Shown here piece after piece: positions 4,516 through 8,850 of a DNA stretch of 8,850 bases; positions within the stretch are counted from its first letter, which is position 1, and the number at the start of each line of letters is the position of its first letter. Position numbers and translations under genes: made by a program. This DNA comes from Candidatus Poribacteria bacterium (lineage in GTDB: Bacteria; Poribacteria; DTPJ01; WJIO01): NCBI GenBank assembly GCA_014730235.1, contig WJIO01000232.1, forward strand, positions 1 through 8,850, read 5' to 3'. The notes beneath the pieces were generated by a model that worked only from the letters and a program-made list of their open reading frames with translations, was not told the DNA's origin and did not search any database.

Positions 4516-6930
4516 ATGCTAGTTAGCTTGGAATGGTTAAAGGAATACGTTGACTTTGACATGTCATTGTCAGAGTTATCTGATAAACTTACCATGGTCG
4601 GTCTTGAAGTGGAGAGTATTAAAATACCTCCCCTGGAAAAATTACAAAAGGTAGTTGTTGGTAAAATAATAAAGCACGAATCTCACCCCAACGCCGATAA
4701 ATTATCCCTTTGCACTGTAAGCATTGGTGATGGTAAAGAATTACCAATTGTATGCGGGGCTCCAAATACTCGTGTGGGTCTCATTTCTCCCCTTGCTCTG
4801 GAAGGCGCAGAACTCCCTAATGGTTTAAAAATAAAAGCTGCAAAAATCAGAGGCCAGGTATCTCATGGTATGCTTTGCTCAGAACCTGAATTAGGCCTTG
4901 GAGATGATGCCAGTGGAATAATGGAGCTATCATCCGAATTGGAGCCGGGTACCTCGATCATTGAGGCGTTAGGATTGGATAACCCGGTTCTGGAGTTGGA
5001 ACTTACACCCAACAGATCTGATTGTCTTAGTATTCTGGGTGTGGCAAGAGAAGTTTCAGCCATAACCGGAAATCTACTAAAAAAACCGGATATATCTTTT
5101 TCAGAAAGCGATAAAATAGCTTCAGACTTAACTTCAGTAACCATAGAAGCTCCGGATTTATGCAGAAGATATGCTGCAAGATTAATAACAGGAATTAAAA
5201 TCGGGCCTTCACCTCAATGGATATGCAGACGACTTAACGACATGGGCCTAAGACCTATTAATAACGTTGTGGACGTAACTAACTACGTCCTTATGGAATT
5301 TGGACATCCACTTCACGCCTTTGACTTTGATCTTTTGAAAGAAAAACGGATAATAGTAAGACGGGCAGATTATGGTGAACACATAACGACAATAGATGAT
5401 ATGGAACGCAGATTAAGTAACGAAATGCTTGTGATTGCCGATGCAGAAAAACCCGTCGCAGTAGCCGGAGTAATGGGCGGTGCTTATTCTGAAGTAAGTG
5501 AAAAGACAACAAACATACTTCTGGAAAGTGCTTATTTCAACCCTGTTAGTATAAGCAAAACGGCCAAAATGCTTGGTATGCACACCGAAGCCTCCCACAG
5601 GTTTGAAAGAGGTACAGACATAAAGGGTCTTATAACCGCATTGGACAGAACAGCACAGTTAATACAGGAACTGGCTGGAGGTGAAATCTGCAAGGGAATA
5701 GTTGACGCATATCCTGTACCTTACACTCCGGTTGAGGTAGAACTTCGACCTGAAAGGGTGAATTCCATGCTGGGCACAGACATATCTATCCAGCAAATGG
5801 AAGATCATCTGAAAAGCATTGAATTCCAGGTAACTCAAAGTGAAAATAACCTGCATGTAGTTGTTCCAAGTTTCCGTCCTGATGTGGAAAGAGAAATTGA
5901 CCTTATAGAGGAGATAGCAAGACTCTACGGGTATGATAATATACCTGTCACTATGCCTGTCAGCGAAGTAAGAACCAAGTCAGAAGATGATATCATGATG
6001 GACTTGCGAAACAAGGCCAGGGATGCTATGGTATCATGCGGGTTAAATGAAGTGATAAATTACTCTTTTCACAGCCCTGATGTATATGATATGATACATA
6101 TGGAAGAGGACAGCAAATATCGTAATGTTCTGGTAATAAGAAATCCTATAAGCGAGAATCAATCAGTAGTACGCACAACATTGATTCCCGTTATTCTGGA
6201 AAACATAAGATACAACTTCAACCAACGCACTACAGACGTTGGAATATTTGAAATAGGTAAGGTATTTCATCCAAAAGATGATGGTAGCAAACAACCGGAT
6301 GAACCTGAATTCATATCCGGTGCTATAACAGGAATGATAAATGCTCAGGTATGGAATCAGCCAACAAGGCCAGCAGACTTCTACGACATTAAGGGAGTGG
6401 TAGAAGTTCTTATGGATAAGATGGATGTGGATGAATATCTTGTAAGACCAAGCGTCCATCCTTCTTTTCAGCCGGGTCGCTCCGCTGAAATCGTATCAGG
6501 TGAAATTGTTTTGGGTAACTTTGGTGAAATAAAACGCCAGATACTGGACAATTATGAATTTGAGCAAAATGTCTATATATTTGAAATAGATTTCACCAAA
6601 ATGCTGACATGCACTACCAGAGAAATTATTTTCCAGTCTTTACCGGTATTTCCATCAGTATACAGGGATATGGCTGTAGTTCTGCCTTTTGATATCCCCG
6701 CTTCTGATGTAGTTAAAACTATAAAGGAAGTTGGTGGAAAATTGATCAGGTCATTAAATCTGTTTGACGTTTACAAAGGCAAACAAATCCGTGACGGCAT
6801 GAAAAGTCTGGCTTATGCTATTGAATACTTTTCACCGGAAGAAACACTTACTGATGAAAAAGTTGATTCCATACATAATGAAATTGTCTCAGTTCTGAAA
6901 CAAAAATTTAATGCAGAACTAAGAAAATAA
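4516..6930 (+). CDS. pheT: Phenylalanyl-tRNA synthetase beta subunit
   Basis: An 804-residue, full-length bacterial PheT. Domains in order: N-terminal segment (MLVSLEWLKEYVDF); an OB-fold tRNA-binding domain about 39-152 with HPNADKLSLC at 57-66; the B3/B4 domain about 212-385, site of editing of mis-charged Tyr-tRNA-Phe, with PINNVVDVTNYVLMEFG at 247-263 and EASHRFERG at 358-366; the B5 domain about 403-475 ending DLIEEIARLYGYDNIP; the inactive class II-like core about 490-695; and the C-terminal ferredoxin-like anticodon-binding domain 711-804 (FPSVYRDMAVV at 712-722). It pairs with PheS as alpha2beta2. Start ATG 4516 follows AGGAG (4501-4505) by 10 bases. It is most likely co-transcribed with pheS; the gap holds the heptamer repeat. 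No frameshift or missing domain is seen. Confidence 0.98.
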   Translation: MLVSLEWLKEYVDFDMSLSELSDKLTMVGLEVESIKIPPLEKLQKVVVGKIIKHESHPNADKLSLCTVSIGDGKELPIVCGAPNTRVGLISPLALEGAELPNGLKIKAAKIRGQVSHGMLCSEPELGLGDDASGIMELSSELEPGTSIIEALGLDNPVLELELTPNRSDCLSILGVAREVSAITGNLLKKPDISFSESDKIASDLTSVTIEAPDLCRRYAARLITGIKIGPSPQWICRRLNDMGLRPINNVVDVTNYVLMEFGHPLHAFDFDLLKEKRIIVRRADYGEHITTIDDMERRLSNEMLVIADAEKPVAVAGVMGGAYSEVSEKTTNILLESAYFNPVSISKTAKMLGMHTEASHRFERGTDIKGLITALDRTAQLIQELAGGEICKGIVDAYPVPYTPVEVELRPERVNSMLGTDISIQQMEDHLKSIEFQVTQSENNLHVVVPSFRPDVEREIDLIEEIARLYGYDNIPVTMPVSEVRTKSEDDIMMDLRNKARDAMVSCGLNEVINYSFHSPDVYDMIHMEEDSKYRNVLVIRNPISENQSVVRTTLIPVILENIRYNFNQRTTDVGIFEIGKVFHPKDDGSKQPDEPEFISGAITGMINAQVWNQPTRPADFYDIKGVVEVLMDKMDVDEYLVRPSVHPSFQPGRSAEIVSGEIVLGNFGEIKRQILDNYEFEQNVYIFEIDFTKMLTCTTREIIFQSLPVFPSVYRDMAVVLPFDIPASDVVKTIKEVGGKLIRSLNLFDVYKGKQIRDGMKSLAYAIEYFSPEETLTDEKVDSIHNEIVSVLKQKFNAELRK

Positions 6931-6953
6931 CTAAAAGGAAGGAGATAGCTAAT

Positions 6954-7256
6954 ATGGCGGATGAAGGGATGGAGCTTCTCCAGAAAAAAGTCCAACAAGC
7001 CGTAACTCTAATAGAAAAGCTTCGGGAAGAAAATAATAACCTCAAAGATCAGATCGCTGAGATGGAAGAGCTAATTCAGGAAATGAAACAGGAAGTTGAA
7101 TTAATGAAATCGGAGCGCAGCACCATCAAGGGTAAAATAGATAACGCGGTATCTATGCTGGATAAAGTTGATGTTGACAATATGCTGGAGGATATGGCAA
7201 AGGAAGTTAAGGCAGAGACTGATAACCCGGAAAGCAATAAAAACAGCGAGAAGTGA
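6954..7256 (+). CDS. Short coiled-coil protein, ZapB-like
   Basis: A 100-residue, highly charged protein. Residues about 5-72 form a continuous predicted coiled coil (LIEKLREENNNLKDQIAEME and following heptads). A short segment around 75-90 (AVSMLDKVDVDNMLEDMAKE) and a polar, probably disordered tail follow. There are no cysteines, signal peptide or membrane segment. The LREENxxLK pattern and position directly after pheT match the ZapB/DUF904-like coiled-coil genes found between pheT and zapA in several bacteria, where ZapB helps organise the FtsZ ring. No zapA follows here; a mobile element does. Coiled coils give misleading similarity, so the name is tentative. A very strong ribosome binding site, GGAAGGAG (6937-6944), is nine bases before ATG 6954. 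The gene starts 23 bases after pheT, so it is in the same operon. Confidence 0.7.
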   Translation: MADEGMELLQKKVQQAVTLIEKLREENNNLKDQIAEMEELIQEMKQEVELMKSERSTIKGKIDNAVSMLDKVDVDNMLEDMAKEVKAETDNPESNKNSEK

Positions 7257-7284
7257 ATTCTATAAAATTCTTACGAAAGAATAT

Positions 7285-7500
7285 GGCTCTTCCAACTTGA
7301 GTGTGGAAATGTAAAAGAGATTGTCTAATTAGTATTCACTGTTTTTCTGCAAATAATTCTAAAAAAGTAAAGATTAGTTTCTGTCATTCCTGCTAAGGCA
7401 GGAATCCAGAAAATCCTCATAAAGACTGAATTCCTGCCTTAGCAGGAATGACAAGCTGAGAGAATTTTCAATTATAACCACAATAAAACTCAAAAGAACC
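7285..7500. mobile_element. 216-bp degenerate ISL3-like MITE, inverted relative to the first copy
   Basis: The left end GGCTCTTCCAACTTGAGTG (7285 on) and the right end AAGAACC (to 7500, reading GGTTCTTTTGAG on the other strand) correspond to the two ends of the element at 968-1087. Next to the core, 29 bases (7453-7481) are the exact reverse complement of 986-1014. The flanks AAGAATAT (7277-7284) and AAAAATAC (7501-7508) agree at six of eight positions and could be a decayed 8-bp target duplication. No ORF is present. It fills nearly all of the 269-base gap between the coiled-coil gene and the URO-D-like gene and ends 13 bases before that gene's ribosome binding site. I find no clear promoter; ATGACA-19-TATAAC (7448-7478) is weak. 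Confidence 0.72.
7382..7453. repeat. Double-hairpin core repeat, second full copy
   Basis: Inverted arms of 28 bp (7382-7409 and 7426-7453) with one mismatch and a 16-base spacer. Each arm is a perfect small hairpin, ATTCCTGC-TAAG-GCAGGAAT on the left and its complement on the right. The stem sequence is identical to the units at 1017 and 3230, while the loop differs (TAAG against GAAA). The loop bases in the two arms remain complementary, so the long hairpin is also kept. Confidence 0.88.
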
Positions 7501-7525
7501 AAAAATACTAAACAGGAGTGTTAAA

Positions 7526-8701
7526 ATGACTCATCGCGAAAGATGGATAAAGTGCATGCACTTTCAGCCGGTAGATCATATACCCGACGAGGAATTCGGG
7601 TATTGGGCGGAAAATTTTCCTGTATGGCACAAACAGGGATTGCCGGAAGATGTAACAAACAACGGACAGGCAGACAGATACTTTGAATTTGCACCTCGCA
7701 GCGGCGTTCCAGCAAATGTGGGATTGACCCCGGGATTCAAATCCGAAGTTATAGAGGAAACAGACGAATACCGTATCTTAGTTGACGGCAACGGAGCCAA
7801 ACAGCAGGTATTCAAAGACGGCACATCCACCATACCCCATTATCTGGAATTTGGCTTAAAGGGCAGAAAAGAATGGGAAGAGATATATAAACCCCGCCTG
7901 GATATCAATCTCAGCAGCAGGTATCCGGAAAATCGGGATGATTGGGAACAGATAAAGGCAAGATATAACGATCCGGAATGGGACAGACCAGTGGGAATCA
8001 CTATCGGAAGTATGTTCGGATGGTTGAGAAACTGGGCAGGCTTTGAAGGTATATCCATGCTGGTATATGACGATCCTGATCTGGTTCAGGAAATGGTTGA
8101 CCATCTGGGCGATCTGGTTTCTACAGTAATAAAGAAAGCCGCAGAGGAAATAAACATAGATTACGGCGCAGGTTGGGAAGATATGTGTTTCAATCAAGGA
8201 CCTATTATTTCCCCGACCATGATCCGCAAATTTATGGTTCCCAATTACAGGAAAATCACCGATATCCTCAGACCAAACGGTTGTGATATTATTTACACTG
8301 ACTGTGACGGCAACATAAACGATATGCTGGATCCCTGGCTGGAAGCTGGCCTGAACGGTATATTCCCGGTTGATGTTGTAGGCGGTTCAGATCCTGTGGA
8401 AATTCGTAAGAAATACGGCGACAAAATCGTCATTCTGGGTGGTGTAAATAAACATTCGCTCATTGCAGGAAAAGAGGCCATCAGGGAAGAAATAAAAAGG
8501 ATAAAACCTTATGTCCTGGAAGGCGGCTGGATCCCTCATGTTGACCACCGATGTCCTCCAGATGTTACCTTTGAAAATTACCTTTACTATTTGGATGTAA
8601 AACGCGAAACCTTTGGTATACCAAAGCCGGAAGAATTTGAATCACGACCAGAAGTCAAAAAGATAAAGTCCAAATGGAAAGGTAAATCCCTGGCTGTATA
8701 A
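7526..8701 (+). CDS. Uroporphyrinogen decarboxylase-fold protein, methyltransferase-like (URO-D/MtaA superfamily)
   Basis: 391 residues with the superfamily layout: RERWIKCMHFQPVDHIP at 4-20 (the usual 'RxxxxxxxPDRVP' opening), GYWAENFPVWHKQGLP at 25-40, a middle barrel, YGAGWEDMCFNQGPIISP at 213-230, NGCDIIYTDCDGNINDML at 251-268, VILGGVNKH at 302-310, and GGWIPHVDHRCPPDVTFENY at 333-352. True HemE is shorter, about 340-360 residues, and has a different N-terminal substrate motif, so haem synthesis is unlikely. Relatives are often corrinoid or other methyltransferases that bind zinc through His/Cys; Cys260, His338, His341 and Cys343 are candidates here (inference). Substrate unknown. AGGAG (7514-7518) is seven bases before ATG 7526. 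The FAH gene begins 62 bases after the stop, probably in the same operon. Confidence 0.82.
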   Translation: MTHRERWIKCMHFQPVDHIPDEEFGYWAENFPVWHKQGLPEDVTNNGQADRYFEFAPRSGVPANVGLTPGFKSEVIEETDEYRILVDGNGAKQQVFKDGTSTIPHYLEFGLKGRKEWEEIYKPRLDINLSSRYPENRDDWEQIKARYNDPEWDRPVGITIGSMFGWLRNWAGFEGISMLVYDDPDLVQEMVDHLGDLVSTVIKKAAEEINIDYGAGWEDMCFNQGPIISPTMIRKFMVPNYRKITDILRPNGCDIIYTDCDGNINDMLDPWLEAGLNGIFPVDVVGGSDPVEIRKKYGDKIVILGGVNKHSLIAGKEAIREEIKRIKPYVLEGGWIPHVDHRCPPDVTFENYLYYLDVKRETFGIPKPEEFESRPEVKKIKSKWKGKSLAV

Positions 8702-8730
8702 AGATGGTTAATTGATGCAGGAAGGAGGAA

Positions 8731-8755
8731 TTGTATACCAAATTAGAGTATACAA
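8731..8755 (+). promoter_or_regulatory. Hairpin between Shine-Dalgarno and start codon of the FAH gene
   Basis: TTGTATAC (8731-8738) and GTATACAA (8748-8755) are a perfect 8-bp inverted repeat with a nine-base loop. It sits between a strong ribosome binding site, GGAAGGAGG (8720-8728), and ATG 8764. The linear gap is 35 bases, too long for normal initiation. Removing the 25-base hairpin leaves 10, close to ideal. The alternative is a DNA operator for a dimeric repressor. Confidence 0.6.
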
Positions 8756-8763
8756 AATAAAAT

Positions 8764-8850
8764 ATGAAACTTGTTACTTTTGAAACTGATGGCAAGAAAC
8801 GCCTTGGTGCATGGGTTGATGATAAAGTATTCGATCTACACGATTGCTAC
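8764..8850 (+). CDS. Fumarylacetoacetate hydrolase family protein, 5' end only
   Basis: Twenty-nine codons run in frame to the window edge: MKLVTFETDGKKRLGAWVDD, then KVFDLHDCY. The opening 'MKLVTFE..G..RLGAWxxDxVxDL' is the usual start of FAH-family proteins (fumarylacetoacetate hydrolase, 2-keto-4-pentenoate hydratase, ureidoglycolate lyase and related C-C hydrolases/lyases), whose N-terminal lobe precedes the metal-binding catalytic domain. That domain lies outside the window, so the reaction cannot be named. The start is fixed by a TAA stop three bases upstream in frame (8758-8760). It probably shares an operon with the URO-D-like gene, which fits a small-molecule catabolic cluster. Confidence 0.75.
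   Translation, partial: MKLVTFETDGKKRLGAWVDDKVFDLHDCY

Noticed and set aside
7267-7282. ATTCTT/AAGAAT hairpin after the coiled-coil gene as a terminator
   Set aside because: Only six A/T-rich pairs and no T-run follows, so it is not a credible intrinsic terminator.
1017-7453. Repeated palindromes as a CRISPR array
   Set aside because: The copies are kilobases apart, lie in separate intergenic elements and have no regular spacers.
7448-7478. Possible outward promoter in the third element (ATGACA-19-TATAAC)
   Set aside because: The 19-base spacing and weak hexamers compare poorly with the three TTGACT-17 promoters in the window, and much of the sequence is part of the repeat.
7856-8197. 113-codon - strand ORF within the URO-D-like gene
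   Set aside because: Antisense to a well-supported coding region, with low-complexity composition typical of shadow frames.

Overview
The window is 8.85 kb of AT-rich bacterial DNA. All recognisable genes lie on the + strand. Most of it is one translation-machinery locus: infC (IF3), rpmI (L35), rplT (L20), a tiny YqzL-like gene, pheS and pheT (both subunits of phenylalanyl-tRNA synthetase), and a short ZapB-like coiled-coil gene. Less conserved metabolic genes flank it. Upstream is a DUF6807 ('PmoA family') protein. Downstream are a uroporphyrinogen-decarboxylase/methyltransferase-like protein and the first 29 codons of a fumarylacetoacetate-hydrolase (FAH) family enzyme.

A canonical T-box riboswitch, strong AGGAGG-type ribosome binding sites, TTGACT-17-TATAAT promoters and a YqzL-like protein resemble Firmicutes. 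However, DUF6807, URO-D-like and FAH genes beside pheT followed by a ZapB-like gene also occur in several uncultured phyla, so I do not assign a phylum.

Layout: 1-38 is a perfect palindrome; 57-911 DUF6807; 968-1087 a small non-autonomous mobile element with an 8-bp target duplication; 1162-1321 promoter and structured leader; 1322-1819 infC with an ATC start; 1845-2087 second promoter and attenuator-like leader; 2088-2677 rpmI-rplT; 2707-2850 yqzL-like; 2842-3123 phenylalanine T-box; 3165-3337 a second nested palindromic element; 3342-3370 a third promoter; 3401-4417 pheS; 4447-4488 a heptamer tandem repeat; 4516-6930 pheT; 6954-7256 coiled-coil gene; 7285-7500 a third element; 7526-8701 URO-D-like; 8764-8850 FAH start.

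Working together: IF3, L35 and L20 are made from two promoters. Read-through from rplT and yqzL supplies the T-box, which lets transcription into pheST continue when tRNA-Phe is uncharged. A third promoter beyond the T-box terminator probably gives pheST a basal supply that bypasses the switch. The genes themselves are ordinary. The unusual content is regulatory and repetitive: the yqzL stop codon lies inside T-box stem I, two elements have ISL3-like ends, one palindromic core module sits in unrelated element backbones, and a hairpin lies between the Shine-Dalgarno and start codon of the last gene.
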